64,000 bases of DNA from contig NZ_WNDO01000010.1 of the NCBI RefSeq assembly GCF_009912395.1, positions 104,968-168,967 of the forward strand, written 5' to 3'. Position numbers and translations under genes: made by a program. Below, in pieces: positions 16,712-27,630 of this stretch; the first letter of the stretch is position 1; every line of letters starts with the position of its first letter. The DNA is from Luteibacter sp. GTDB taxonomy: Bacteria > Pseudomonadota > Gammaproteobacteria > Xanthomonadales > Rhodanobacteraceae. Under the pieces are notes generated by a model, which saw nothing but the letters and a program-made list of their open reading frames with translations, was not told where the DNA came from and did not search any database.

Positions 16712-17868
16712 GTCGGCGTGACGCGTGCAATGAGGCGTGAGTTGGGTGCGTTGCGAAAGGTCAGCTCATCGATACGACGGGTTGCCGTTTCCGCTTCGGC
16801 GCGTGCGGCGAGAATCAGGTCGTGGTGTGTCGATTTCGCACACACGGGGTCCGTCGCGGCGGCGTCGCCGGTGAGCATGAAGGCCTGGCATCGGCAGCCG
16901 CCGAAGTCCTTCGCTTTCTCGTCGCAGGACCGGCATGGCTCGGGCATCCAGCCATCACCACGAAAATGGTTGAAGCCGGGCGAGTTGTACCAGATGTGCG
17001 AGAGCGAGTGCTCGCGGACATTCGGGAACGCGATGGGCAACTGGCGGGCGCCATGGCATGGCAGGGCCGTGCCATCCGGGGTTACGGTCAGGAAAATGCT
17101 GCCCCAGCCGCTCATGCACGGCTTGGGGCACTCCTCGTAGTAGTCGGGGGTGACGAAGATCAGCTGGCAGGGATGATCTTCCCGCGCTAACCGTTCGCGA
17201 TAGTCATTGGTGATCCGCTCGGCGCGTTCCAGTTGCTCGCGCGTGGGCAGTAGGCCGAGCCGGTTGAGGTGGGCCCAGCCGTAGAACTGGCAGGTGGCCA
17301 GTTCCACGTAGTCGGCCTCCAGCGCGAGGCACAGGTCGATGATGCGGTCGATGCGATCGATGTTGTGCCGGTGCGTCACGAAGTTCAGCACCATGGGATA
17401 CCCCTGTGCCTTCACCATGCGCGCCATCGCGAGTTTCTGGGCGAAGGCCTTCGGCGATCCCGCGATGAGGTTGTTCATGTCCTCGTCGCTGGCCTGGAAG
17501 CTGATCTGGATATGGTCGAGCCCACGCTCGCGGAAGTCGGCGATCTTCGCTTCCGTCAGGCCAATGCCGGAGGTGATGAGGTTGGTATAGAAACCGAGCC
17601 GGCGCGCCTCGCTGATCAGCTCGGGCAGGTCCTGCCGTACCAGCGGTTCCCCACCGGAGAAACCCAGTTGCGCCGCGCCCATGGCGCGCGCCTCTCGCAG
17701 TACGCGGAACCAGTCCTCCGTCGTCAACTCCTTGCCCTGTGCGGCGAAGTCGAGCGGGTTGGAGCAATAGGGGCATTGCAGCGGGCAGCGGTAGGTCAGC
17801 TCGGCGAGCAGCCAGAACGGCATGCCGGGACGCGTGGTGTCAGGCGAACTGGAGCCAGTGCTTTTCAT
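16708..17868 (-). CDS. pqqE: PqqA peptide cyclase (radical SAM) PqqE
   Basis: A 386-residue radical SAM/SPASM enzyme that joins the Glu and Tyr side chains of PqqA, the first step in PQQ formation. The SAM-cluster motif is CPLQCPYC (Cys28, Cys32, Cys35). The SPASM auxiliary-cluster cysteines lie near the C terminus in [16 protein letters not shown]. The annotated ATG (17866-17868) overlaps pqqD by 29 bases; a second ATG at 17823 (MPFWLLAEL) would remove the overlap and 15 poorly conserved residues. The stop overlaps the S9 peptidase start. Confidence 0.96.
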   Translation of the reverse strand: MKSTGSSSPDTTRPGMPFWLLAELTYRCPLQCPYCSNPLDFAAQGKELTTEDWFRVLREARAMGAAQLGFSGGEPLVRQDLPELISEARRLGFYTNLITSGIGLTEAKIADFRERGLDHIQISFQASDEDMNNLIAGSPKAFAQKLAMARMVKAQGYPMVLNFVTHRHNIDRIDRIIDLCLALEADYVELATCQFYGWAHLNRLGLLPTREQLERAERITNDYRERLAREDHPCQLIFVTPDYYEECPKPCMSGWGSIFLTVTPDGTALPCHGARQLPIAFPNVREHSLSHIWYNSPGFNHFRGDGWMPEPCRSCDEKAKDFGGCRCQAFMLTGDAAATDPVCAKSTHHDLILAARAEAETATRRIDELTFRNAPNSRLIARVTPT

Positions 17869-18106
17869 GGGCCACCTGCATGAAGTCGTCCACGTCGCCG
17901 CCGATATCCTCGTCGGGGAATTCGTCCGACAGCGTAGTGATGATCTGCGCGATGCTGCGCTGGCCGTCGATCAGCTCGCCGACCATGCCGGCACCGTCAT
18001 TGAGCCGGACCATGCCTTCGGGATACAGCAGAACGAAAGCTTCTTGCGCCGGCTCCCACTGGAAGCGGTAGCCGGGGCGCCAGCGGGGGATGCGTTCACG
18101 ACTCAC
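17840..18106 (-). CDS. pqqD: PQQ biosynthesis chaperone PqqD
   Basis: An 88-residue RRE-fold protein that binds PqqA and presents it to PqqE. It has the expected features: [25 protein letters not shown] at the N terminus (read here in two parts: [13 protein letters not shown], then [12 protein letters not shown]), then [14 protein letters not shown]. It starts with GTG at 18104-18106, overlapping the pqqC stop. Length is typical. Confidence 0.95.
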   Translation of the reverse strand: MSRERIPRWRPGYRFQWEPAQEAFVLLYPEGMVRLNDGAGMVGELIDGQRSIAQIITTLSDEFPDEDIGGDVDDFMQVAHEKHWLQFA

Positions 18107-18852
18107 AGGGCGATTCCCTTGTGCCAGGCGCGATCCGCCGTGACCGTGTGATACGGCGGTCGCTGGAGTTCATACGCCATGCTCATCGCATCGAGCATGG
18201 TCCAGAGGATGTCGAGCTTGAACTGGAGGATTTCCAGCATGCGCTGCTGGGCATCGTGCGTGGTGTAGTGGTCAAGCGTGATCGACAGGCCGTGCTCCAC
18301 GTCCCGACGTGCCTGCCCGAGACGGGTACGGAAATAGGCGTAACCCTCCTGATCGATCCACGGATAGTGCTGCGGCCAGCTGCTCAGGCGCGACTGGTGG
18401 ATCTCCGGCGCGAACAGTTCGGTCAGAGAACTGCTGGCCGCTTCCTGCCAGGTCGCACGGCGCGCGAAGTTCACGTAGGCATCCACGGCGAAGCGCACGC
18501 CGGGCAACACCAGCTCTTGCGAAAGCACCTGTTCGCGATCGAGGCCGACCGCTTCGCCGAGCTTCAGCCATGCTTCGATGCCGCCACCTTCGCCCGGCGC
18601 ACCGTCGTGGTCGAGGATGCGCTGCAGCCATTCGCGGCGCACGTCGCGATCCGGGCAGTTGGCGAGGATCGCCGCGTCCTTCAGGGGAATGTTCACCTGG
18701 TAATAGAAGCGGTTCGCCACCCAACCCTGGATCTGCTCGCGCGTGGCGCGACCTTCATACATGGCGACGTGGTACGGGTGATGGATATGGTAGTAGCGGC
18801 CCTTGTCGCGAAGGGCCTGTTCGAACGCTTGCCGGGAGAGCGCCTGTGTCAC
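18103..18852 (-). CDS. pqqC: pyrroloquinoline-quinone synthase PqqC
   Basis: The 249-residue enzyme carries out the last ring closure and eight-electron oxidation to PQQ. Conserved segments include [41 protein letters not shown] and [12 protein letters not shown]. It starts with GTG (18850-18852) nine bases after pqqB, and its stop overlaps pqqD. Length is normal. Confidence 0.96.
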   Translation of the reverse strand: MTQALSRQAFEQALRDKGRYYHIHHPYHVAMYEGRATREQIQGWVANRFYYQVNIPLKDAAILANCPDRDVRREWLQRILDHDGAPGEGGGIEAWLKLGEAVGLDREQVLSQELVLPGVRFAVDAYVNFARRATWQEAASSSLTELFAPEIHQSRLSSWPQHYPWIDQEGYAYFRTRLGQARRDVEHGLSITLDHYTTHDAQQRMLEILQFKLDILWTMLDAMSMAYELQRPPYHTVTADRAWHKGIAL

Positions 18853-18861
18853 GTCGTCCGC

Positions 18862-19773
18862 CTAGAGGGTGATACCCATGCCGTCCCAGGCGACGTCGAT
18901 GCCACGGCGCGTCAGTTCCGCGCGCTCGGGCGAGTCGTTGTCCAGGATCGGATTGGTGTTGTTGATATGGATGAGGATCTTGCGCGGTACGTTCAGCGTA
19001 TCCAGCACGTCGAGCATGCCGCCCGGTCCGTGCTGGGCGAGGTGGCCCATCTCGCGCCCGGTGCGTGTGCCGACGCCGCGTCGTTGCATCTCGTCGTCGT
19101 GCCAGAGCGTGCCGTCCACGAGCAGGCAATTCGCGCTGGCCATGACGGCGCGTAGCGCGTCGTCCACCTCGCCAAGTCCCGGGGCGTAGAACAGCCGACC
19201 ACCGGTCTCGATGTCGTCGACCACGAGGCCGATGTTGTCGCCGGGGTGCGGATCGCCACGGTGCGGGGAATAGGGCGGTGCCGCGCTGCGCAGCGCGAAG
19301 GGGGTGAAGCGCAGGCGGGGGCAGGTGGCGATGGTGAAATCCTCACCCGGAATGATGCGCCGGCGCACGAGCCCGCCGTTCCAATGCGAAAGCATGCGGA
19401 ACAGCGGGAATCCATGGCTGAGGTCTTCATGGACCATGTCCGTGCACCACACTTCGTGCGGGCATCCCTCGCGCAGGCTCAGCAGCCCCGTCGTATGGTC
19501 GATCTGGCTGTCCAGCAGCACCACCGCCGAGATGCCGGTGTCGCGCAGCGCACGGTTCGGCTGCATCGGCGCGAAGCTCGCGAGTTGCGCGCGGATGTCG
19601 GGTGAGGCGTTGCAGAGCACCCAATGCACACCGTCGTCGGACAGGGCGATGGACGATTGTGTCCTCGCGGTGGCGCGCAGCGTGCCGGCACGAAAGCCAG
19701 CGCAGTTGGCGCAGTTGCAGTTCCATTGCGGAAAGCCGCCGCCGGCGGCGGAACCCAGAACCTGGATGTGCAC
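18862..19773 (-). CDS. pqqB: PQQ biosynthesis protein PqqB (metallo-hydrolase fold)
   Basis: The 303-residue protein has a metallo-beta-lactamase fold and is thought to hydroxylate the cross-linked PqqA intermediate. Family landmarks are [20 protein letters not shown] at the N terminus and [18 protein letters not shown]. It starts with GTG (19771-19773), 66 bases after the pqqA stop. A terminator-like hairpin lies in that gap, so expression is probably lower than for pqqA. Confidence 0.95.
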   Translation of the reverse strand: MHIQVLGSAAGGGFPQWNCNCANCAGFRAGTLRATARTQSSIALSDDGVHWVLCNASPDIRAQLASFAPMQPNRALRDTGISAVVLLDSQIDHTTGLLSLREGCPHEVWCTDMVHEDLSHGFPLFRMLSHWNGGLVRRRIIPGEDFTIATCPRLRFTPFALRSAAPPYSPHRGDPHPGDNIGLVVDDIETGGRLFYAPGLGEVDDALRAVMASANCLLVDGTLWHDDEMQRRGVGTRTGREMGHLAQHGPGGMLDVLDTLNVPRKILIHINNTNPILDNDSPERAELTRRGIDVAWDGMGITL

Positions 19774-19804
19774 GGTGATCCGTTCGTCCGTTGCAGGAAA
19801 GAAA

Positions 19805-19826
19805 ACGCCCCGGAAGGCCGGGGCGT
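19805..19826 (-). terminator. intrinsic terminator/attenuator between pqqA and pqqB
   Basis: The nine-base arms ACGCCCCGG and CCGGGGCGT pair exactly around a four-base loop, and on the minus strand the stem is followed by TTTTC. It lies between pqqA and pqqB, where partial termination would give the excess of pqqA transcript seen in other PQQ operons. Confidence 0.8.
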
Positions 19827-19839
19827 CGACGCCGATGTG

Positions 19840-19917
19840 TCAGCGATTCGAAACGTACATCGTCACTTCGAAGCCGAGACGCAGATCGGTGTAGGCGGGC
19901 TTGTTCCACTTACGCAT
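19840..19917 (-). CDS. pqqA: PQQ precursor peptide PqqA
   Basis: A 25-residue peptide ([20 protein letters not shown] then YVSNR) that is the ribosomal substrate for PQQ. The Glu and Tyr that form the cofactor are in the conserved EVTMY (Glu17 and Tyr21). The ATG at 19915-19917 is preceded by GAGGATCGACCTT on the minus strand, which holds the ribosome-binding site. It is the first gene of the operon pqqABCDE-S9 peptidase. It is easy to miss because of its size. Confidence 0.97.
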   Translation of the reverse strand: MRKWNKPAYTDLRLGFEVTMYVSNR

Positions 19918-19960
19918 AAGGTCGATCCTCGGGTGGGCGCCAGACAGCCTGGCTTCTTCG

Positions 19961-19987
19961 AGATTAACACCCACCCCGCGTGGTCAA
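19961..19987 (-). promoter_or_regulatory. possible pqqA promoter
   Basis: On the minus strand TTGACC (19982-19987) is followed after 15 bases by TAATCT (19961-19966), about 45 bases ahead of the pqqA start. The spacing is short for a sigma-70 promoter, so this is tentative. Confidence 0.35.
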
Positions 19988-20041
19988 ACTGTGTACTGGA
20001 CGGCAGTTTCGTGCTTCGCGATAGAAACGTCCAAAGCGCCT

Positions 20042-20947
20042 TTAACGCGAGGTGTCGGCCGCGTCGAACATGAGCTTGGCGAAGGCTTTCACCAGCGGTG
20101 ACGTATCGTCGCGACGGTGCACCAGATGCAGCTGACTTGCCGAATCCGGTGAATCGATGGCTACATAGGCGATGCCTTTGATGTGTACGTGGCGCATCGA
20201 CTCGGGCAGCACGGCGACGCCGAGTCCGGCGGCGACGAGGCTCACCATCGTCGACGACTCTCCGGCCTCCTGTGCGATGCGCGGCATGAAGCCGGCGTTT
20301 CGGCACATGGTGAGCAACTGGTCGTAGACCCCGGTACCCGCTCCGCGTGAGAACACCACGAAATGTTCGTCGGCGAGTTCTTCCATGCGCAGCCCCTTGC
20401 GCTTGCGCGTGGCCAGCGGATGGTCGGCGCGCAGCACGGCCACCAGCGGATCGGACACCAGTGTCTGCGATACCAACGGGGCGGGCAGGTGGCCGCCGCG
20501 TAGCAGCCCCACCTGTTGGCTGCCGTCGAGCAAGGACTCGATCTGTTGCAGCGTGTTGCGTTCGACGAGCACGAGCCGCACCGCCGGATAGGCTTCGCGG
20601 AACGCGCGGATGGCGCGCGGAAACGATTCGATCAGCGGCGTGGAGCGAGTGAAGGCGACCTGCAGTTCGCCGATCTCCCCGCGTTCCGCGCGGCGTGCCA
20701 CGTCGCCGGCATCGTCCACGCGGGCGATGATGTCGCGGGCCGCGTCGAGATAGGCGCGACCGGCGTCGGTGAGTTCCACGCGTCGGTTGGTGCGGCGTAG
20801 CAGGCGCACGCCAAGCATCGATTCGAGATCGCGGATCTGCTGGCTGAGTGGCGGCTGGGACATGCCCAGCCGCTCGGCGGCGCGACTGAAATGCAACTCG
20901 TCGGCCACGGCGATGAAATAACGTAGGTGCCGCAGCTCGACGCTCAT
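20042..20947 (-). CDS. LysR-family transcriptional regulator
   Basis: A 301-residue regulator with an N-terminal winged helix-turn-helix (MSVELRHLRYFIAVADELHF, then AAERLGMSQPPLSQQIRDLE) and a C-terminal effector-binding domain from about residue 90. The LHFSRAAERLGMSQPPLSQQ pattern is typical of the CatR/BenM/CbbR-like branch. It begins two bases after tesB and lies 125 bases upstream of pqqA in the same direction. Its targets are unknown; control of the PQQ operon is possible but unsupported. Confidence 0.88.
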   Translation of the reverse strand: MSVELRHLRYFIAVADELHFSRAAERLGMSQPPLSQQIRDLESMLGVRLLRRTNRRVELTDAGRAYLDAARDIIARVDDAGDVARRAERGEIGELQVAFTRSTPLIESFPRAIRAFREAYPAVRLVLVERNTLQQIESLLDGSQQVGLLRGGHLPAPLVSQTLVSDPLVAVLRADHPLATRKRKGLRMEELADEHFVVFSRGAGTGVYDQLLTMCRNAGFMPRIAQEAGESSTMVSLVAAGLGVAVLPESMRHVHIKGIAYVAIDSPDSASQLHLVHRRDDTSPLVKAFAKLMFDAADTSR

Positions 20948-20949
20948 GC

Positions 20950-21816
20950 TCAGTCCGGACGGACGCGGATCAGGCCTTCCTGTGCGGTCGAGGCGATCAG
21001 TCTGCCGTCGCGCGTGTAGATCATGCCGCGCGCGAGTCCGCGACCGCCCTGCGAGGTGGGGCTGTCGAAGGAGTACAGCAACCAGTCGTCGATGCGGAAC
21101 GGACGATGGAACCACAGTGCGTGGTCGAGGCTCGCCATCTGCATGTTGCGCGTGAGATAGGAGATGCCGTGCGGCAGCGTGGCCGTCCCGATCAGATGGA
21201 AATCGGAGGCATAGGCCAGCAAGGCCTGATGCAGCGACAAGGTGTCGGCCACCGGCGCGTTGAGGCGGAACCAGATGTGCTGGTACGGCGGCCGCTTGGC
21301 CGGGCGCAGTTCGTCGCGGGGCCAGACGTGGCGAAACTCGAACGGACCGTCCTTGCCGAGCCAGCGCTGGGTTTTCTCCGGCAGGCGGGCGAGCTGGTCC
21401 GAGGACATGGCCGGCATGGGCTCGATGTCCTCGGGGGCGGGCACCTCGGGCATCGACATCTGGTGTTCGTAGCCGGTCTCCGGCACCTGGAACGAGATGG
21501 AGCCGTTGAGGATGGGCTGGCCGTGCTGGATCGCCACGACGCGGCGCGAGGAGAAGGAACCGCCGTCGCGGGTGCGTTCCACGCTGTAGACGATGGGCGC
21601 GTCGATATCGCCGGCACGCAGGAAGTAGGCATGCAGCGAATGGGCGACGCGGTCGTTCGGTACGGTGCGCTGGGCGGCGGAAAGCGCCTGGCCGAGCACC
21701 TGGCCGCCGAAGACGAAGCGGGTGCCGATGTCGCGGCTCTGGCCACGGAAGAGGTTGTCTTCCAGGCGCTCCAGTTCGAGCAGTTCAACGAGTTCGCTGA
21801 CGTGGTTGTCCGACAT
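20950..21816 (-). CDS. tesB: acyl-CoA thioesterase II
   Basis: A 288-residue double hot-dog enzyme that hydrolyses acyl-CoA to free fatty acid and CoA. Recognisable segments are RFVFGGQVLGQALSAAQRTV, HAYFLRAGDIDAPIVYSVER and ALWFHRPFRIDDWLLYSFDS, the latter holding part of the catalytic network. Length matches E. coli TesB. The stop is two bases before the LysR start, so the two are probably co-transcribed. Confidence 0.94.
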   Translation of the reverse strand: MSDNHVSELVELLELERLEDNLFRGQSRDIGTRFVFGGQVLGQALSAAQRTVPNDRVAHSLHAYFLRAGDIDAPIVYSVERTRDGGSFSSRRVVAIQHGQPILNGSISFQVPETGYEHQMSMPEVPAPEDIEPMPAMSSDQLARLPEKTQRWLGKDGPFEFRHVWPRDELRPAKRPPYQHIWFRLNAPVADTLSLHQALLAYASDFHLIGTATLPHGISYLTRNMQMASLDHALWFHRPFRIDDWLLYSFDSPTSQGGRGLARGMIYTRDGRLIASTAQEGLIRVRPD

Positions 21817-21857
21817 GGAGCGGTTTCCCTGTAACGATGCAGCGAATTATACGGCGC

Positions 21858-22415
21858 TCAGGTGTCCAGTCGGATCAGTCCGGTGTCCACCATCGCCCGG
21901 GCCCAGGGAAACTGCGGGCCGGGGTCGCGCTTGCGTGGCACTTCGGTTTCCGGATCGTCGCTGGCCGGGACCATCGCGGTGTCCAGATCCTCGTGGCCGG
22001 CGATATGGCGCAGTGAGGGAAAGCGCTCCAGGAGATGCTGGAGCAGGGTGCGCAGGGCGGTGATCTGGGCCTCGGGGTAGGGCTCGGTCATCACCTGGCG
22101 GCGCGAGTCGAACCACTCCGGGTAGCGACCGAGGTTGACCAGTTCGATACCGATCGAACGCGGGTTGTAGCCACGGGTGTGGTTGGCCGTGCGCGACGGG
22201 TCGACGTAGCAGAGGATCGAGCCGTCGCGATCGACGTAGTAATGCCCGCTGGCGCCGGTGCCCCGATCCTCGTAGAGCACGCGCTCGCCATATTCGCGGG
22301 CCATGGCCAGGTCGGGCAGCTCGGTGCAATGGATGACCACCAGGTCGACGTCGGCTGGGGCGCGTTCGGGCAGGCGGGCTTCGTAGGGGAGCGGGGCGTG
22401 GAGGATGTCGATCAT
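21858..22415 (-). CDS. AmpD-like N-acetylmuramoyl-L-alanine amidase
   Basis: A 185-residue Amidase_2 protein. The zinc ligands expected for the family are visible: His in LVVIHCTELPD, His in IAGHEDLDT and Asp in KRDPGPQFPW. GIELVNLGRYPEWF in between is typical. There is no signal peptide, so it may act in the cytoplasm on anhydro-muropeptides as AmpD does. A second amidase elsewhere could be the true AmpD. It is divergent from the small hydrolase, with 45 bases between. Confidence 0.88.
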   Translation of the reverse strand: MIDILHAPLPYEARLPERAPADVDLVVIHCTELPDLAMAREYGERVLYEDRGTGASGHYYVDRDGSILCYVDPSRTANHTRGYNPRSIGIELVNLGRYPEWFDSRRQVMTEPYPEAQITALRTLLQHLLERFPSLRHIAGHEDLDTAMVPASDDPETEVPRKRDPGPQFPWARAMVDTGLIRLDT

Positions 22416-22460
22416 GCCGCTTTGATAACATAGCCGGTCATTCCGCGTACGGAGACCGCC

Positions 22461-22975
22461 ATGCGCGGCCACATCATCCTTTCCCACGGTTCCGATTCTG
22501 GTCCCGACGCCACCAAGGTGAGCGCCCTGGCGGCCCTGGCCGAATCGCTCGGCTGGACCACCCATCGCCCGGACTACCGCGAAGACGACCACAAGGGGTA
22601 CGCCGGGTCCATCGACCCGCGCCTGGCGCAGCTGTCCCGGGCCATCCAGGCCTCGCCGGTCCCGCCGGTGCTGGTCGGCTCCAGCATGGGCGCCTTCGTG
22701 TCCGGCCTGGCCTCGCTCGACGCCCCGGTCGCCGGCCTGTTCCTGCTGGCGCTGCCCACCCATATCCCCGGCTATCCGCGCGCCTTCGCGGCCCGGACCG
22801 ACGTGCCGTCCTTCCTCGTTCATGGATTCGACGATGACGTGTGCCCGGTGGACGAGGCGATCGGCTTCGCCCGGGGCCATGGCATGCCGACCCTGCTGCT
22901 GCGCGACGACCACCGCCTGGGCGCCACGCTGCCGGTGATCGAGGCCGAGTTCCGCCGCTTCCTGGAAGGCATCGC

Positions 22976-22979
<4 letters not shown>
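22461..22979 (+). CDS. small alpha/beta-hydrolase
   Basis: A 172-residue protein starting MRGHIILSHGSDSGPDATK. The nucleophile elbow is VGSSMGAF, the acid lies in VHGFDDDVCPVDEA and the His in LRDDHRLGA. The fold is the short YdeN/RBBP9-like or dienelactone-type hydrolase; substrate is unknown. Its stop overlaps the rlmKL ATG (ATGA), so the two are translated together. Confidence 0.8.
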
Positions 22980-25117
<2,138 letters not shown>

Positions 25118-25194
25118 ACGGAGGGTGCAGAAAACTTCAGTCCGGATTCAGTGCCGGAGCGCGAATCTGCAGCCACCAGCCGGAGGTAACTGTC

Positions 25195-25596
25195 ATGAAA
25201 GGTAAGTTCGTCAAGTCCGCTCTATTTCTCGCCGCCGCGGGGTTGATGGCATTCGCTCCCGCATCCTTCGCCCACGGGTGGGGTTACGGCGGTGGCTACC
25301 GTGGCGGTTATTACGGTGGCTACCACGGCGGTTACTACGGTGGTCGCGGTCACTACGACCACGCCGGTCGCTGGGTGGCTGGCGCCATTGTCGCCGGCGC
25401 GGTGGCCGGCCTGGTTTACAGCGCCACCCGTCCGAGCAACACCGTGTACTACGACCGTCCGGTGTACTACAGCCGTCCGGCCACCACGGTCATCTACGAT
25501 GACGGCCCGGCGTACACCACGCGTCGCGTGACCACGACCACCACGACGTACGACGACGGTTACACCACGCGTTACGTTCGTGACGACGGTTATTGA
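25195..25596 (+). CDS. Gly/Tyr-rich secreted or outer-membrane-associated protein
   Basis: A 133-residue precursor with a signal peptide (residues 1-26, ending ASFA). The mature protein starts with a Gly-Tyr repeat (GYRGGYYGGYHGGYYGG), then a small hydrophobic helix (WVAGAIVAGAVAGLVYSA) and a Tyr/Thr-rich tail with a run of Thr (TTRRVTTTTTTYDDGYTTRY). This pattern resembles glycine-zipper or YMGG-type envelope proteins, but no firm family was recognised. A good CGGAGGTAACTGTC ribosome-binding site decides the start. An intrinsic terminator follows. Confidence 0.75.
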   Translation: MKGKFVKSALFLAAAGLMAFAPASFAHGWGYGGGYRGGYYGGYHGGYYGGRGHYDHAGRWVAGAIVAGAVAGLVYSATRPSNTVYYDRPVYYSRPATTVIYDDGPAYTTRRVTTTTTTYDDGYTTRYVRDDGY

Positions 25597-25620
25597 TCGT
25601 CGGCGGTAGGTGGTAACGAA

Positions 25621-25646
25621 AAGCCCGGCTTAGGCCGGGCTTTTTT
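25621..25646 (+). terminator. intrinsic terminator after the Gly/Tyr-rich gene
   Basis: Stem AAGCCCGGC/GCCGGGCTT with loop TTAG, followed by six T residues. Confidence 0.93.
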
Positions 25647-25658
25647 GTGGGCCGTCCT

Positions 25659-25727
25659 CTGTAGGAGCGCGCTTGCGCGCGATGGGGGTTACCGCGAACC
25701 CCATCGCGCGCAAGCGCGCTCCTACAG
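25659..25727. repeat. REPIN with symmetric spacer
   Basis: Two inverted REPs (CTGTAGGAGCGCGC ... GCGCGCTCCTACAG) enclose a spacer whose ends also pair (GATGGGGGTT with AACCCCATC), so the whole 69 bases can fold into one hairpin. It separates a terminator from the DUF6491-type gene. Confidence 0.9.
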
Positions 25728-25738
25728 GTCAGTGACGA

Positions 25739-26176
25739 TCAGCGGACCATGCCGTTGGGTTCGGTACCCGAACCCTTGCGTGCGGCTTTCTTCTCGAGCT
25801 GCTGATACGTGGCCTTGTCGATCTTCTCCACCGACTGGATCTGGCACGGCGGGTCGTCGCGACGCACGATCTGCTCGTTGAGGCTGCCGCAGATACGCAT
25901 CGGCGCCACGGCCTTGATGCTCTCGGCACCGCGGAAGTGGATGCCGCCGCCGAGATCCATGCGGGGACAATCCACGTTGGTCGTGACCCGGTAAAAATTC
26001 GGGCCGTTGGCGACGATGACGGTGCGGTTGTCGACCATCGCCCAGTTGCTGATCTGGTCGGTGCGCAGGCATTCGGCGACGGGTAATTCCTTGCGGCCCT
26101 GGGGGGCGGGTGAGTCGGCGGCCTGGACCGTTCCGACGAGGATCAAACCGGCGACGATGACGTAACGGACGTTCAT
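25739..26176 (-). CDS. DUF6491-type secreted protein
   Basis: A 145-residue precursor with signal peptide (MNVRYVIVAGLILVGTVQA). The mature protein has the pattern ISNWAMVDNRTVIVANGPNF, YRVTTNVDCPRMDL, and two later Cys (RICGSL and DDPPCQIQ), consistent with the small xanthomonad-restricted DUF6491 family with disulfides. Function is unknown. The start was set at the signal peptide, 72 bases inside the longest frame. Confidence 0.75.
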   Translation of the reverse strand: MNVRYVIVAGLILVGTVQAADSPAPQGRKELPVAECLRTDQISNWAMVDNRTVIVANGPNFYRVTTNVDCPRMDLGGGIHFRGAESIKAVAPMRICGSLNEQIVRRDDPPCQIQSVEKIDKATYQQLEKKAARKGSGTEPNGMVR

Positions 26177-26346
26177 GGACGGATCCTCCGGGGTGGGAAG
26201 CCTTACGTTAAGCCGATCCGACGCGGAAAACGAGGGCGGCTGCGGCAAGGGTGCGGGAACCGTTAAGAACGTCGCCGCCGCCGCTCACACCCATTGAACG
26301 TTTCCTAGGGCAAGGTCGGCGCGGTCGCTGGCGCCTCTTCGCCCGC

Positions 26347-27630
26347 ATGGGACATCCCTCGATGAGCCACCTCCCGCTCGGCCTCGTATCCGTTCCGCCG
26401 GCAGGCGCGGACGTCGCCATCCACTACCTGACCGTACGTCGTCGTACGGTCGCGCTGGCGGCGAGGTTGCGACCGGAGGACACCGTGGTGCAGTCGATGC
26501 CGGACGCGAGTCCGACCAAGTGGCATCTCGCGCATACGACCTGGTTCTTCGAACAGTTCATTCTTTGCCGTGACCGCCGTTACGTGGTGGCGAATCCGGA
26601 ATGGCATTACCTGTTCAACTCGTACTACCAGTCGGTGGGCCCGATGCATGCGCGTCCACGGCGTGGCCTGCTGACGCGGCCGACGTTGGAGGAAGTGTTC
26701 GACTATCGCGATCGTGTGGACGACGCGATCATGTCGCTGATCGCGAAGGGCGACGATGTCGCCTTGGCCGATCTCGTCGAGCTGGGCGTGCAGCACGAAC
26801 AACAGCACCAGGAATTGCTGCTCACCGATATCAAGCATGCTTTCGCGCAGAATCCGCTGGAACCCGCGTTCGCACCTGATGCGCCGCGTGCGTTGCCCGT
26901 GGTCGCGCCGACATTGCGCTTCGTACCTTACGAAGAGGGCGTGGTGAAGATCGGTCACGAAGGCGAAGGATTCCACTTCGATAATGAAGGGCCGCGCCAT
27001 CGTACGTATCGCCAGGCGGGTGCGCTGGCCAATCGACCGGTAACCAACGCCGAGTATCGCGCCTTTGTCCACGACGGTGGCTACGAAGAGCCGACGCTAT
27101 GGTTGTCGGACGGATGGGCGACGGTGCAAACCGAGCAGTGGAAGCGTCCGCTGTACTGGGACGAGGCGCTGGAGACGGAGTTCACGCTCTCAGGGCGTCG
27201 TGCGATCGATCCGCACGCACCCGTGACACATATCAGCTACTTCGAGGCGGATGCCTTCGCGCACTGGGCCGGTGCGCGCCTGCCGACCGAAGTGGAGTGG
27301 GAAACGATGGCCGAAGACCTTCCCGTTCAGGGGAACCTTCAGGACGCCGACATGTTCCAACCTCGTGCCTCGTCGTTCGAGACCCCGCTCGGACAGATGT
27401 ATGGCGACGTTTGGGAATGGACCATGAGCCCCTATGTCAGTTATCCGGGCTTTCGGCCGCTGGCCGGAGCGCTGGGCGAATACAACGGCAAGTTCATGAA
27501 TGGTCAATGGGTGCTTCGAGGAGGTTCCTGCGCCACGCCCGCGGACCACATTCGCGCGACTTACCGCAACTTCTTTCCTCCCCATGCCCGTTGGCAGTTC
27601 TCGGGGATACGACTGGGAAACGATCGATGA
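26347..27630 (+). CDS. egtB: ergothioneine synthase EgtB (iron-dependent sulfoxide synthase)
   Basis: A 427-residue protein (422 if the ATG at 26362 is used) with an N-terminal DinB-like domain and a C-terminal FGE-sulfatase-like domain. It joins hercynine and a thiol with O2. The iron-binding His are in WHLAHTTWFF (His60 or His63) and in QHEQQHQE (His150 and His154). The C-terminal lectin-like domain has PVTNAEYRAF, RLPTEVEWE, YGDVWEWT and LRGGSCATP. It overlaps egtD by an ATGA, giving a two-gene operon with no egtA, egtC or egtE nearby. Confidence 0.95.
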   Translation: MGHPSMSHLPLGLVSVPPAGADVAIHYLTVRRRTVALAARLRPEDTVVQSMPDASPTKWHLAHTTWFFEQFILCRDRRYVVANPEWHYLFNSYYQSVGPMHARPRRGLLTRPTLEEVFDYRDRVDDAIMSLIAKGDDVALADLVELGVQHEQQHQELLLTDIKHAFAQNPLEPAFAPDAPRALPVVAPTLRFVPYEEGVVKIGHEGEGFHFDNEGPRHRTYRQAGALANRPVTNAEYRAFVHDGGYEEPTLWLSDGWATVQTEQWKRPLYWDEALETEFTLSGRRAIDPHAPVTHISYFEADAFAHWAGARLPTEVEWETMAEDLPVQGNLQDADMFQPRASSFETPLGQMYGDVWEWTMSPYVSYPGFRPLAGALGEYNGKFMNGQWVLRGGSCATPADHIRATYRNFFPPHARWQFSGIRLGNDR

